From the NCBI RefSeq assembly GCF_035046485.1, contig NC_085137.1:496804772-496868771 (forward strand): a stretch of DNA of 64,000 nucleotides, in the 5' to 3' direction. The notes below the pieces were generated by a model. The model ran no database searches and was not told the origin of the DNA. It worked only from the letters and a program-made list of their open reading frames with translations. Shown piece after piece: positions 45,418 to 58,042 of the stretch. Made by a program: the position numbers and the translations under genes. Each line of letters starts with the position of its first letter. Position 1 is the first letter of the stretch. The stretch comes from Aedes albopictus (Eukaryota; Arthropoda; Insecta; Diptera; Culicidae).

Positions 45418-46119
45418 TAGAGTGGGTCAACGTTGTATGGAGAAACTCTCAATTTGATCGTATCAACCCGGAACAAAGCTTTTTCAACCTATGTTAGCGT
45501 CCAAAACAACTGTGCAAAATTTGGGAGCGATTGGTTACGTCCCCGTATTCCGCATTGCGATTGAAATTTGTATGGATGTTAGTATGAGAAAACGTGCTTT
45601 TTTGCATTTTTCTCATAATTTGAAATTTTTCGTCTAAAACGATCTAACCAATGACGTTAAAGTATAGCCTAGGATATGCCGAAAAACTTTGCCGAAGACC
45701 GCAAAGTGATCCGATGCTTGTGAAAAAAGTTATTCGCTTGGTAACTTAGGCCAAAAATTGAGATTTTATTATTGATGTTATTCCTTTACATGTTAAATGT
45801 TAAGCACCACTGGGCAATCTGTACGTTATAACTTTTTTCACAAGAGTCGGATCACTTTGCGGTCTTCGGCAAAGTTTTTCGGCATATCCTAGGCTATACT
45901 TTTACGTCATTGGTTAGATAGTTTTAGACAAAAAAATTTAATTTATGAGAAAAATGCAAAAAAGCACGTTTTCCCATACTAAATTCCATACAAATTTCAA
46001 TCACAAAGCGGAATACGGGGAAGCAACCAATCGCTCCCAAATTTTGCACAGTTGCTTTGGACGCCAAAATGAATCGAAAAAGCTTTGTTCCGAAAAATCG
46101 ACTTTGTTGACCCAGTCTA
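45418..46119. mobile_element. hAT-like fold-back element, copy 2
   Basis: The ends TAGAGTGGGTCAAC and GTTGACCCAGTCTA bound 702 bp, and the 8-bp duplication ATAGGGGT is exact (45410-45417 and 46120-46127). Arms share words with copy 1 (1811-2524) such as TAGCCTAGG, GACCGCAAAG and TTTTGCACA. Confidence 0.82.
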
Positions 46120-46469
46120 ATAGGGGTGGAAGCAATAATATGAGCATGAGCATTAGGCTGTCCCAAAATTGCACATAGTCGAAAAGCTTGAGGGCTCACC
46201 CTGCAAATGATAGCTAAGGGTATTAGAAACAAACTTTTGTATGACGGCAACTTTCAGAAATGACGTTTAGAGGTCGCCCCGACGAAATTTTTGAAAAATT
46301 GCAATTTTTCGTAATAAATTTCATACACATATTTTTTACCGTACAAAAATTGACAATACCCACCGTTTTTATATTTTTTGCGGCTTGATGTAGATCCAAA
46401 CTACTTGGGAAAAATAATTAACGACATGTTTTGCTGGTAACTTTTTGATACTGAATTTTTGAATTTACT

Positions 46470-46790
46470 AAAGTTTGTCTTTTTTTGATATACTATGCAT
46501 TTTCATCATAAAAAGTATCTCAACCTGATGCTAATTTAAAACAAAGTCCATTAAAAGATAGGAAATTTTATGAGGCAACACTTTGCCGAAAACAGCATGG
46601 CGTTTTTTTCTATCCATTTTAGAGTTATTCGCGATTTACTTTTTGGTGAAATTAGGATTTTTGAGTATTTTTCTAAAAATATCACATAAGAACTGCCCAA
46701 AAACACATACAAAGTAAAAAATCACTTATGCTCAACAAGTTTTCATCTTGAATGTCTTTAGGAATTATGATGACATCTTCTCCTGAATTT
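46470..46790 (+). repeat. Dispersed inverted repeat, arm A
   Basis: This segment (ATGCATTTTCATCATAAAAA ... GGAATTATGATGACATC) is an inverted, diverged copy of 50440-50720, about 4 kb away. Both contain AAAACGCCATGCTGTCTTCG-like sequence (inverted here). It may be two insertions of one element or the two arms of a larger one. Confidence 0.65.
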
Positions 46791-46903
46791 TTGCTTCCGT
46801 TGACAAATCCATTTTCTTTGATATAGAAAAGTACCTACTAGCGAGAAACTTTATCGTTAGGTACCATTTTGAGAAAACTCAGTAGGCCATAGCATTTTCA
46901 ATA

Positions 46904-47049
46904 GAGCTTGCTGACGTTTATTCACCTTTCTCTTTCAAACATGCAGGCGGAATAGGATTTGTTGTCATCAGGAAAGGTTTCCCGATGAAAACAAATCCTA
47001 TCCCGCCTGCATGCTTGAAAGAGAGAGGTGAATAAACGTAAGCAAGCTC
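46904..47049. mobile_element. 146-bp hairpin MITE, TA-flanked
   Basis: Arms of about 68 bp begin GAGCTTGCTGACGTTTATTC and end GCAAGCTC, with TA outside both ends. Nearly perfect hairpin, loop around 46975. Confidence 0.8.
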
Positions 47050-48682
47050 TATAGTTATGTACTGACAAAGTTTTATACGAGCATAATACGTAATCAAACG
47101 CACAGCACATTTTCTATAACATTTAGAAGGTGATAGACATCCCGCAACAACCAAAAAAAATAGTGCTAGAAACATCTTGATTTAATTTTTATTACAAGTA
47201 CTCTCAAGATGTGTGAAATATTGTGCTTCAAATTAGAAAGAAGCAGATATCTACCTTTTAATAAAATTTCAAACTTCTCCAGAAAGTTGTTAAGATTTTT
47301 AAGGTTTGAACTGATCACTCTTGTGAATTGCACAAGTTATTTCAACGAAGATACATGAGAAAATCTTCACCTGAATCCTGGATGAAATCTTAAACGCCAT
47401 GGAATAGAGAGTCGAAAAGTTTCTGCTGAAAGTTCGTATTTATTTCTGTCGAAAATTATTGACGTTATTTTTAAAAATTTCCTACATAGTTCTTTGAAGA
47501 TTTGCAAGTATTTCTATCAGAATAAAGAAAAGTTTTTAGAATTGTAGAGTTTGATTTCACTTACCAAACTTATAAATTATTCAAATCGAGCCCCAGAATT
47601 GTTGAAATATTTTAGGAATTTTAGGTCGGATTTAGGCGGAGATCTGATCCGAATTTCTTCAATATGATTAAATCCATAACGAACTTTTCTTCCTGGTTTG
47701 AAAGTGTAATTTAAGGTGAACTCTTAACAAATCCATAGGTTCCTTATGATAATTGCAGTAGATATTTGTGAAGAAATTTTTGAAAGATCCTGAAATATTT
47801 ATAGTTTTCCAAACAATTTTTGTTTAAATTGGCTAACAATTCGTCCGCAAAAGATTATTATGAAATTTTACTTATAATTCTATTCAAAGTAAATAATGAG
47901 TTCCTGATGAAATTTCTCATCCGGAACTCATTATGGATTTCCGATGAAATTTCTTCAGCAGCTTTTAGTAGAATTTCTGCTAAAAATACCACTATTGATT
48001 TTTTGCCTCTTCAAGTTTCACAAGGGGTTCTTAACAATTATTCTGCGCGTTCACCAGAAACTCCTCTCGAAGTCGCATTAGGAATGTGTATGCTTAAGTT
48101 CCACTAAAAAAGAAACCTGGTAGTCGGTCAGCAACTCTATAGATTTCATCAATGATTCCGCAAGAAATTCTATTTGGAGGTTTTGCAATAACGGCCCCAA
48201 AGATAGCGCTATAAATTTTATCTGAAATTTATCGAAAATGTCTCCTATAAAATCTATTTTTAGATTTCTTAAAGGACTTTCTCATGAATTTCGACTTGAT
48301 CAATGGAATCTAATACTATGAACACTCTCGGATAAAGCGTTATTTACTTGATAAAATTTTTTTTACAATCGCTTCAGACTAGATTTACGTATCTGGATCT
48401 CTGTTATGCTTAGTTTATACTGGATGCCTTTTTTATTAAGCTAGATTAAGGCATATACAAATTTCATTTTGACTTTTTGTTCCCCCTCCCCATTCGAAAA
48501 TTGTTGGCAGTATAGGTGTTGCCGAGGGTGTTGCATTTTGAGGGGGCAGTAAGAAAAATATTTAACAAAATATCGGGTCTTGTCAAAAATTCTTTAACTA
48601 ATCCGATGAGTTTTAAATATTGTTCAAATTATTGCATCTTTTGCACCTCGTTTTGCACCGTATTTGACCCCCTGCAAATATG
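47050..48682. other. Noncoding, no recognised feature
   Basis: AT-rich; part of 47880-48240 has TTTCTTC/GAAATTTC words reminiscent of decayed 12-bp repeats. No gene-like frame. Confidence 0.35.
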
Positions 48683-49104
48683 TTTTTTTTTATTCTTAAT
48701 CACCTAACCTAATTTACAGCTCTATTGTCCACTAGGGCACTACGTGAGCGATTTCAATTGACAGCTGTACCTACAGTATTGTACAGAGCCTAGATGTATT
48801 CTATTATACTTTATCGAACTGGTTGCCTTTCTGCTGCTTTCACTTTTCTACTCTACATGGTAGAATGATGAGCACAAGGATGATAGGTGGCCGTTGTTCC
48901 TTTCCAGTCCGATTAGGAATCCATTATGAGTAGCAGTTCGCCGATGTCCAGGTATCCGGGTCCGTTTGAGCCATGGGGCTCAGAAGAGGGTCGCTCTCGG
49001 TGAAGAGCAACTGACGAAAAATTGCAAGTGCCGGGGCTGGGAATCAAACCCATGACCATCCGCATAGGAAGCGAACGTGTGACCAACTACGCCACGGGCC
49101 CCGG
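48683..49104 (-). mobile_element. Feilai-like tRNA-derived SINE, copy 1
   Basis: On the minus strand it begins GGGGCCCGTGGCGTAGTTGG (A box), has a GGTTTGATTCCC B-box, then GCTCTTCACCGAGAGCG and a body ending in A-rich sequence (poly-T at 48683-48690 on plus). Flanks share CAAATAT. The layout resembles the Aedes Feilai family; the name is from memory. A second copy is at 62177-62621. It is not a functional tRNA gene. Confidence 0.8.
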
Positions 49105-51058
49105 CCACAAATATTTGATTGATTGATTTATCTTTATTTGAGAGACTTTCAGCCCGGCCACAAATATGTTTTGTCCCACCACAATATGTTCCCACCAGTT
49201 TTAGCATACATTGGTTCATTTCGTTGCTAAAATTTGTCAGCGTCGGTTACACTTTTTGGGTGGTGCATGGAATAATCGGTTTGTTTACATGCTACTTCCT
49301 TTGGTGTTTGACGTGTGAACAAATATTTTGAATAATTGAACATTTGCACGGTAATCTAAAGAGCAAAGCAAGATGCAATAAATACTTCATTATTTTTATC
49401 CCCCCCCCCCCAATCAGCCAAACAGTGGGTTGACAAAAAGTGAAATACATATTTGTATCGGCCTAATTACATCAATAACAACTCTAATTTTTGGAAAAAT
49501 GTTCCATTTTTTCTGGATTTTTCTACAATGAAAAAAAATATCCTCTAAAAAGAGGGTCCCCACAAAACTGTGGCCCCGGGCCCCCACATTTGTAAATCCG
49601 GCCCTGGATCTATCAATTATATTAACATATAGGACGATAAAAATGACGTCACATGTTTACATCCAAAACTGTTGTTTACCAATAACAGCCTACCTTGTCT
49701 TATTGTATGCCGTGTATGTGTTATGGTAATCAAATTGGTCTAACCTTGGATAACATCACAATTTCGGTGTTAATAAGATATTAGAGAAAACTTTTCGTTT
49801 TACGGTAGAACGAAAAGCTACCGCAGCTGTCAAACCACTGATTTTCACTGAGGTATCATCGATCTACCTTAGCGAGCCCTAGCGATGCCTTCGATAGCCT
49901 TGGATACGACGTCGATGATCATTGTTTGTTGTTGGTTTTCAGTTCAATTCACCTTGCAAGCATGCTTTGATTTGGCCTTCAGTTTCAATGATAGGATGAT
50001 TTTCAAACCTGCGGTAGGACTTTGACAGCTGCGGTAGAACTCGGCGGCTACCGCAGAGTGGAAATTTTTCTAAAAATCCGCAATAGTTCAATGTCAAGAA
50101 AAACATGTTCTGGTTTTAGAATGTCTTCTTATTATCTAAAAATTGGCCTACTCTTACGAAAGATGTTTGTAACCACGATTTGAATTTAAGATGGATCAAC
50201 GGATTCGTCTTTTATTCACTTTGCCACTGTTTCCTAGGCTGTTTCACTGATCTAGGACTTATACGTCTTCTTGCGGAGAAATAATTGAGAAAAGCGATAG
50301 GAAAGTTAGATAAACGCGGAAATATGGCTCAACGTTTTGTGGAGAATATCTTTAAAAAATCAAAAGGTAGTACGAAGCATGTCGAGAGAGCTAGCTTTTT
50401 TAGAATTCTTTGCTAGTTAATTTCTGTAAGAAGGGGTTGAATAACAAAACCCAAAAATCAATAAATGATGTCATCATAATTCCTTAACAGGATTTTTCAC
50501 TTTGTATGTGTTTTTGGGTAGTTCTTATGTGACATTTTAAGAAAATTACTCAAAAATTCAAATTTCACCAAATAGTAAATAACTCTAAAACTAATAGAAA
50601 AAAACGCCATGCTGTCTTCGGCAATGTTTTTTCTCATAAAATTTCCTATCTTTTTATGGAAATTGTTTTAAATTAGCATCAGATTGAGGAACTTTTTATG
50701 ATGGGTAAAATGCATGGTACAGGTCGGACTCGATTATCCGGAGTCAGGTTCTGATGTTTCTCAAAAATATATCTCGGGAACGCAATATTCTGAAGCTGAA
50801 ATTTTGACATTTTGTCAAGCCAACTTTTAATAGTGATCAGTCAAACTTTCAGCTTCTTACAGCAACAAATAAAAAATCAATCGCGCGTCCCCACCCCACT
50901 AGGGAGCAGAAACCTTTAGTCTATTCCACACAGAAATAAACTGAACGTGATGCTTAATGTGGACTGCCAATCTGCACCCGCGAAAATGCGTCAATTTCGG
51001 GCCCGAAAGATGTTGCCCCAAGCAATCAAAAGTTTGGATAAAATAGCATATTTGGGCT
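49105..51058. other. Repeat remnants, otherwise unrecognised
   Basis: GGCCACAAATAT is repeated at about 49103 and 49156 around a short ATTGATTGATTTATCTTTAT segment. AATCCGGCCCTGG at 49593-49605 looks like a transposon end without a partner. 50440-50720 is arm B of the 46470 repeat, abruptly followed at about 50724 by CAGGTCGGACTCGATTATCC, another possible terminus. No genes. Confidence 0.35.
50440..50720 (-). repeat. Dispersed inverted repeat, arm B
   Basis: Inverted counterpart of 46470-46790, with TTTTTGGGTAGTTCTTATGT and AACGCCATGCTGTCTTCGGC. Confidence 0.65.
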
Positions 51059-51097
51059 TAATCAATATATATTGATTAAACTCCCCTATAGGGGAGT
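51059..51097. repeat. Two adjacent perfect palindromes
   Basis: A 20-bp perfect palindrome TAATCAATAT|ATATTGATTA at 51059-51078 is followed one base later by an 18-bp one, ACTCCCCTA|TAGGGGAGT, at 51080-51097. A third hairpin, GATCGGCA-GCG-TGCCGATC, follows at about 51112-51130. Confidence 0.9.
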
Positions 51098-51247
51098 AAA
51101 TTTATAATCTGATCGGCAGCGTGCCGATCGTGTTAGTGCGTTCATAGAATAGGATAAGTAGATAGATTTCAGCTCAGTTCAAATCAGTTTCATTTCGATA
51201 CCGGTCAAAAACAGTCGGGTCAAACAAATTTATTCCGTTTTCGTTTC

Positions 51248-52593
51248 CCAACTAACATTTTCAGCGCTATACCCAACTAACATTTTCAGCGCTATAAGCT
51301 TCAGTCATTTGCTTTCTGTTGTGTAACCATCGAGTAAAAGCAGTCAACGCTGAATAAAAGGAAAGCTAGTCAAATATAAATCATAAGCTAATACACGACT
51401 GCAAAACAAGCACCATACAGCTACCAAACTCGGTTTTCAGAAATCCATTGCTTGTCACTGGGGCTGCCTTTACTCCACTCTATTCCAACTCCGGGAGATT
51501 TCCCGGAAGATGTGAAAACTTGAACACATCGAATAGGGAGTCCCCACTAACAAAACAGCTGCTACTATACAGTACAATTCGTTATACTGACAAATCCCCA
51601 AACCAGCAGCGCTTTAAAGGCCGTTACGGCTAGAAGCTGTGATAAAGAAACTGTTGGTTTACCAACACGGCTTGTCGGATGTAAACATTATTGTCAAAAC
51701 AAACTTCAAGCGGGATATATAGCTACTACACAAATTCTTTACAGCTATCCATCTCTGTGCTGTGAAATTATTTGGGTTGCTTTTATTGCACTTTAATTCA
51801 ATGCCGGAAGATTTGCCGGAAGATGTGCAAATCGAGTAAGAGAGTCCCAGCAACTACAACAGCTGCTTTTATACAATACGTTTTGTAATGTTGCCAAAAC
51901 ACAAAACAGCAGCGCTTCGTAGCCGTTTAAAGAACACTCTTTCAGCCAGAAGCTGCGAAGAAGAATCTGTTGGCGCAACCACACAGCTTGTTCAATGTTT
52001 ACATTATTGCGTTTGACGTTTCACAAGCTTTTGCAGCAAGATGAAGTTGGGTAAGGTTTCTTGTGGCACAATTATGAAGCCTTGTCTGGAGTAAAACAAA
52101 ACGGGTTATTTTCTATGTTATTTATATATAGCAGTGTGGCAGCGAGGACACCATCGAGACCAGTGGATACGGAGATCGGGAGTTCGATTCCAAGTAGCAA
52201 CAAGTACTTTAATTATTCAATTTTAAAAGTGATAGTTCCAGTTCCACATGTATTGCGTCACGGTATCCATAACCTAATTATATTTAATCGTTTATTTGGG
52301 GATGCAGTAAAACTATTATTTAACAACTGCGAAAAGGCTGAAAAAGCGCCTTCTCAAGATGTTATTCAGTTAGTGGTTACATAGGAGCCGAGAAAAGAGC
52401 TATGACTAGGTGGCATAGAAACTGATTGCACAGCATGTACAAGCTGATTAAGTTCGCCAGATTCATTGGTATAGGGCTTGCATAGAAGCTTCCATCCATA
52501 TGTACAACACAGTAACTCAGCATTAAGCCGTATTAAGGACGCTTTGTTGACGTTTACATTCACAATAAATGTTAGTTAATGTTAGTTGGGTTG
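51248..52593. repeat. Internally repeated block with inverted ends (candidate element)
   Basis: A 25-bp unit starting CCCAACTAACATT is present twice in tandem at the left, and AATGTTAGTT is present twice ending TTGGG at the right, inverted. Between them two diverged units of about 290 bp (51440-51715 and 51740-52035) share CCGGAAGATGTG, CAACAGCTGCT and GATGTAAACATTATTG-like words. No coding. Boundaries approximate. Confidence 0.45.
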
Positions 52594-52734
52594 TTCGAGA
52601 GTAAGAGAAAGACCGTAGAGTTTTCTTCGAAATTGGTGTCTCCCCCCGTGTCCCCCGGTAAAAACGTGGTCGCTGCTGCTCAACTGTCGTTCCTGCTGCG
52701 GCTGGTGGCCATTGACCTCCTCCTCTCCTCTTCT

Positions 52735-53003
52735 TGGCGTAACGTCCTCACTGGGACAAAGCCTGCTTCTCAGCTTAGTGTTCTATGAGCACTTCCACAG
52801 TTATTAACTGAGAGCTTCCTCTGCCAATGACCATTTTGTATGTGTATATCGTGTGGCAGGCACGAAGATACTCTATGCCCAAGGAAGTCAAGGAAATTTC
52901 CTTTACGAAAAGATCCTGGACCGACCGGGAATCGAACCCGTCACCCTCAGCATGGTCATGCTGAATACCCGAGCGTTTACCGCCTCGGCTATATGGGCCC
53001 TTG
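52735..53003 (-). mobile_element. tRNA-headed SINE, second family
   Basis: On minus: GGGCCCATATAGCCGAGGCGG (A box TAGCCGAGGCGG) and GACGGGTTCGATTCCCGG (B box), then a body ending near GACGTTACGCCAAGAAG. The head is Ser/Leu-tRNA-like. Not a functional tRNA: no acceptor stem pairing. Confidence 0.75.
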
Positions 53004-53747
53004 ACCTCTCGGCGGTGAATTCCCGTCCACGTAGACAGGTTTGCCTACAGTATTTTTGGAGTAATCGAAAGATGAAATTCCTGGATGGAAATCCCGAATA
53101 AGAATCCTGTGAGAATCTCCTGAAGGAAAACCCAGATAGACGTCCAGGAGGGTCATATTTTCTTCTTCTAAGCAATGGGGGTGATCTTCTCAACAGATAC
53201 CTGAACAGGGAGGTCCAGGTGGTGTGGGGTTAGGATCGTCTTCTACAACAACAGTAGAAGCCAGGACTACAATTTCCCCGACCCACTAAACAACATTCCC
53301 ATGGCCGCTAAACCCTTCGTATCTCCGGAACCACCAAGAAGGGGGGCTAGTGCACATCGCATTCTCTATGGTAGCTGTGTAGCCTGCAGCACCGAATATC
53401 GATGACACGCTTTGGGGACTTCGCCAAGGTAGCATTCTGGCGCTTAGCCAGTTTTCTGAGTGGTCCTTACCACTTCCTTTGCCCGCGGCCAACTGTTCTG
53501 CAAGCATCAAGAACTGATACTTGCGTGCAACGCGAATTGACTGAATGGATATGCTGAAGGCTAATGCCCTTTCTGTTGGCACCAGAAGGAGTGGCTGGCA
53601 GTGGGGCCTCCATCGGCCCCGGCCATTCCCGGGGACCCCGGCCGACACCTCTCAAACGTCAAATTTTGAGTGAGAGTAAGCAGGCCAGTATAAATTTGTG
53701 CAGTGGACCATAGCGCCTATATTAACCCAACTAGGGTGTTATATATT
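53004..53747. other. GC-richer unassigned block
   Basis: A 120-codon minus-strand frame (53286-53648) and overlaps lack recognisable domains; sequence CCCCGGCCATTCCCGGGGAC is locally self-complementary. Possibly retroelement untranslated DNA. Confidence 0.3.
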
Positions 53748-53983
53748 TTGGACATTTTTTTAAGAGAAGAAAGACGCAGACACCGTCTTCAGCCAGAGGC
53801 TGTACATACTGAATAGAACTTAACACTAGACAACGGACACACGGAGCATGCACCAGTGGATACGGAGAAGAAACTATCCTCACGAAAAGTTTCTTCTCCT
53901 GGAGCGGGAATCGAACCCTCACCCCATAGCATGGTGCGATTAGAAGCTTGGTGACCCTAACCGCACGGCTACGAGGCTCCACA
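53748..53983 (-). mobile_element. tRNA-headed SINE, third family
   Basis: On minus: GGAGCCTCGTAGCCGTGCGG (A box), then GAGGGTTCGATTCCCGC (B box) and a body with GAAGAAACTTTTCGTGAGG, ending in an A-rich tail (TTTTTTTAAG at 53755-53764 on plus). Confidence 0.75.
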
Positions 53984-54203
53984 ATTTTCATTTTATTTTG
54001 CCGTAAATGTTAAAAATATATACCCATAACGGTCTGTCCAAAATACTTGAAACACCCTATCTACCATCGAAATCAACCTGTGGGTTCATCTTCCTTTGGC
54101 GGAATTAACCCACGCGCCCTGCCATTTCACCAAGGAGGCCAACCTCCCGAGTAAAGGCGGATAACAAAATGATAACTCATCTATGTAGTTTATATTTTCA
54201 GTA

Positions 54204-55385
54204 CCGTAAAGCGGGTATATTGATCACTTTAAAACAACTTTTGCTAATAACGTGAGCAGTACCAATTCAAATATTGTCAAAAGAATTTCTGAAAAATCAG
54301 TACTGGATGTACCTCTACAAAACTACGTGACACAATTTTGGTTCAACAAATTTTAACATAAAGTCAAATACATACACCCGATTCTTTTTCGCACGTGTTG
54401 TTTTTTTTTGCTATAACTCAATCAATTTTAATCCAATTGATTTGATTTTTCGTACACGGATAGTACTTATGGTGCCTATATGTGTACATGTAGGCACCAT
54501 AAGTTCTATTACGAGAATCGGTTAATATCTGACCTGTGCAAAAAAAAATTAAAAATCGGGTGTAACTTCAAATTTAAAAAAAAAAAAAAACCACTTTAGT
54601 GAAAATTAAACATCAATTAAAATTCAAAATTGCGTTTTCCACTTAATTTTGACCTTCTGAACACGAATAACGCGTCAAATCTCTCACGACTTGTGAATTC
54701 GGCTGTTAAAAGCCATTTTAACTTTAAAAATTGATACTTTAACGCCTAAAGGTAGGCAATTTCCTATGAAATAAGGGAGCTTAGCCACATAAAATTACCT
54801 TTTAACAAAACTGTGTCTTGTCAAGAATAGCTAAATTACATCACAATGAAGGTCCCATGAAAATGTTAGCTTAGAAACTTCACAAGTAATCAGGGATGCC
54901 AGATGATTTTTTGAAAAATCTGTATCGCTATTTCCAAAAAGCTGTATCCCATACAAAATCTGGGAGAAAAATTTGTATCCCATACAAAAATAAAATAGCC
55001 ACTCTAGCTCAAAAATCAATATTTCTTTTTTTATCTGTATTAACGAGATTTTTAGCCCTTGGCTAGTTCATCTTGGGCTGACCCCAATATTTCTGTATTA
55101 TAAACGAAATCTGTACGGATGCACAAAAATCTGTATGATACAGATAAATCTGTATATATGGCATCTCTAGGTAATACTAGTGCGTTGCCACGCGTTGCGA
55201 TCGATTGTTTATAGTAGTGTAAGAACAGATTTTTTTTCTCTAGGCATCTCTAGACGTGCATAAACTGAATGAAATAAGAACTTTATGGTCATAACGACGT
55301 ATAGAAGTTACTAGAATGGAATTACAATCTAGTCCCCGATTGATCAATTTCACCCCGCTGATCAATTTGACCCCGGTTTACGGTG
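54204..55385. mobile_element. TIR element (CCGTAAA-CGGG ends)
   Basis: Left end ACCGTAAAGCGGGTATATTG and inverted right end ACCGTAAACCGGGGTCAAAT agree, each followed by TTGATCA. A long hairpin with arms CTTATGGTGCCTA lies at 54468-54507. A truncated SINE piece (55021-55085, TATCTGTATTAACGAGATTT) is inside. Target duplication unclear. Confidence 0.5.
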
Positions 55386-56503
55386 TTGTAGTATACGCAT
55401 ACATTAAGTTCAGAACAAAGAATTCTAAAAAATCGATCCATAACATAGGGTATATGTACCATTCCTTGGCCTAATTTGCAAGCCGCATTGACAATTTTGA
55501 CCATAACTCATGAATTAATAGCACTAGAAATAATATGTTGACCCTATTACACACTATAGGTAATGCATGTTTCCCCAATTGGTAGTAAACTAACGTAAAT
55601 ATTCAAGAATTTACTTTATTAAGTTGAAAAGACTCGATGCGATGGTATGCAACGTTGGTCTATGGTACATAAATTGGCCTATTAGTGGATACAACGTTGG
55701 CCTATTGCTTTCCATGCACTAGAACCACTTATTATCTCATTTTTTCTATATTTCTGCTGAAGTATTATCTCTGTTTGTTCACCAATCTTACTTGTACATT
55801 ACATTTTTGGAGCCAAATTTTCAAAAAACTGTAAATAAATTACTTAAACTTAAGTTCTTTCTTAATTTATTAACAAAAACAACGCAACCCTATTATTGTG
55901 TTTTATTTTTACAGTCACCGTACACAAAATCTTTCTTCATGTTCGTTCTTTCTGGTTCTTACGGAAGAAATGTTGTTGACGTCTTTTTATCGGTGTTTTT
56001 AATGTCACTTTACTGATAGGCCAAGATTTGGGTACATAGTAAAAAAAATGTCCTCAATATTCGGCCCACATTCAATTTGTAAAATAGTTTATATTCGTTG
56101 AAAACAAATACACAATTTCAAAATGGCGTCTTTGACCGTCGCATCAAATGTTAAGTTATTGAAAAGTCAATTCGAAATGTTTTAGAATCATACCATTTAT
56201 GATCATGTGTATAGACTACCCACTAAGCCGAAAAATCATGGCGTCTACAAAAGCTAAACAAAGTGACATTTTCATTCATTTTTAATGCTCAATAGTGCTA
56301 AAATTGAAACGAAATGTTACAGTTGTTTGCCACATAGCTTTTCCGATATCCAGTTATGTGTGTTTGTTCGAGTTTTTGGTTAACGTTGAGATAGGCCGAA
56401 CGAGGGGGCTATGCCAACGAAGCATCCCGATACCCTATATGTATTGAAAAGAACCGTTTTAGGTTTCACTAGATCCAGTTGGTTTGTATGCTTCGCACAA
56501 GGA
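55386..56503. other. Noncoding, no recognised feature
   Basis: Contains repeated AACGTTGG(T/C)CTATTG words near 55650-55700; no exon, RNA or element boundaries recognised. Confidence 0.35.
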
Positions 56504-56526
56504 NNNNNNNNNNNNNNNNNNNNNNN
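56504..56526. other. Assembly gap (23 N)
   Basis: Twenty-three ambiguous bases; their true length is unknown. Confidence 0.98.
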
Positions 56527-56569
56527 TATAGCTGTTTTCAGGTGCTAGGTGCATATGATGTCGAATGTA

Positions 56570-56645
56570 CACTGAATTGATGGTGTAAACCGCTTCTGAT
56601 TCGTATACAGAAGGCTCTGGGTTCAATCTAAGGCCCGTCCCTTTT
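56570..56645 (+). repeat. tRNA-like SINE head (candidate)
   Basis: TGGTGTAAACCGC resembles an A box and CTGGGTTCAATCTAAG a B box, about 40 nt apart. Adjacent to the assembly gap; no tail seen. Confidence 0.35.
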
Positions 56646-56939
56646 ATCAAACGTCGTATCTCTCCAACTATCAAATCTTCATATCTTTATCTATTAGGGT
56701 GGTAGAAATCTACTTCGTCATATGCGCTAATTTCCGTCATATAAGACGGAAAATAGCTAATAATTACAGATATTCCAACTTACTTTTGCCAATGGCTCAT
56801 CAGATGGGAGCAAAAGGATGTTCACTATCACGTCAGTAAGGGTCAATCCACTTATCAATTGATTCAATCAAACCTCGATAAGTGGCGAGCTAAACTGAAG
56901 TGTCCTATTGGCCGCCCTTTTCTCTTTCACTTCTCCAAA

Positions 56940-57700
56940 AAGCGATTAGAAAGTACCTAAACATGTACCTAACTTGAAAAAGTGGCAGGCATTGGCTCTC
57001 CTCGCTCCCCCAAAATGCAACAACAAACTGTTTTTTCTCGCACGTCTTGGCGTGGTTCCGTTACCGGATACGAGGCCGTTCCCGTAGCGTAGGCACGCAC
57101 GTTGCTGCAGCTATCCCCAGTTATCGACCCACGTTCGATTTCGGACGAAAATGTAAACACATTCGGTGCTCAACGCACCGAACGCAACTGATGCACGGGC
57201 GCTATAACAATTGAACACCCCAAAAAGACTAATTCGCATTTCTAATACCTACACGTTTGAAGACCATTTCTGGACATCCCATAAACTCCGCGTTATCGTA
57301 TTCGGATTTTGGAGTCAACGACATTTTGGAATAATTTGCTCGAAATCGATATCGCTAATTTTACTGTCCTTTATTGGGCGACCCCGACCTCCATTCCGGT
57401 GATGGGTATTGGAACTGTTGTTGCGGATTAGTTCTTCGAGCCGATCGCCGCGTTTCGTTCATTCGTTTGTTTTTTTTTTCATTTCTAATTACCCTCGAAA
57501 TCATCGGTATCGGGGTTTCTGTTCTGCTTCTGGGTGATTTTTCCTTATGTTTACGATTATCATATTTCCACACGCTGCTGTTTGGGTTTCCACACCGATC
57601 CGCGCTGGTGGATTCTTATGAAATCAGTGTTTGCATTATTGGAAGATTTCGCCCCAAGCAGCTGTCTTGAGTACTGTTATTAAAAAAGGCCCTCCTTTCT
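56940..57700. other. GC/CpG-richer island, possible 5' exon or promoter
   Basis: 57000-57200 and 57370-57450 are distinctly CpG-rich (e.g. CGCACGTCTTGGCGTGGTTC) compared with surrounding AT-rich DNA. Frames of 98 codons (+) and 70 codons (-) lack recognisable domains. This could be the noncoding first exon or promoter of a gene outside the window, or a retroelement 5' end. Confidence 0.3.
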
Positions 57701-57799
57701 CGTCAAAATATACTGGTTTTTGTATTGGTATGACCGTTTTTTTTATGAGTGGGGCATGAAGGAGAAAGGATGGGTAATTGCCACCTACTTCTTATATAC

Positions 57800-58037
57800 C
57801 TTTTGTGATTTCTTCTAGAAATTTTTACCTAGTTATTTTGGATTTTACCCAAACATGCCTGCTGAGATTCCTCCAAGAATTTCTGATGGATTTCCTTGAG
57901 GAACTCCTGCTACGATTATTCCAGAAATTTTTGCTGGGATTCTTTAAGCAATTCTATCTGTGGATTCTCCTAGGGATCCCTCCAAGATTTCTGTCGGAAT
58001 CCCCGTTTACAGTTCTTGCTAAGTTTCTGCTAAGGAA
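57800..58037. repeat. 12-bp-period repeat fragment, left of fold-back
   Basis: Degenerate GGAATTCCTCC-type units continuing at 59891-60150, so the fold-back element interrupted one repeat tract. Confidence 0.6.
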
Positions 58038-58042
58038 CATTG

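Noticed and set aside
49018..49102. Possible tRNA gene
   Set aside because: It has A and B boxes but continues into a SINE body and tail; acceptor stem not formed. Same for 53000, 53980, 18440 and 62617.
57374..57670. 98-codon frame in the CpG-rich block as a gene
   Set aside because: No recognisable domain, overlapping frame on the other strand, no supporting splice sites; kept only as a possible exon/promoter region.
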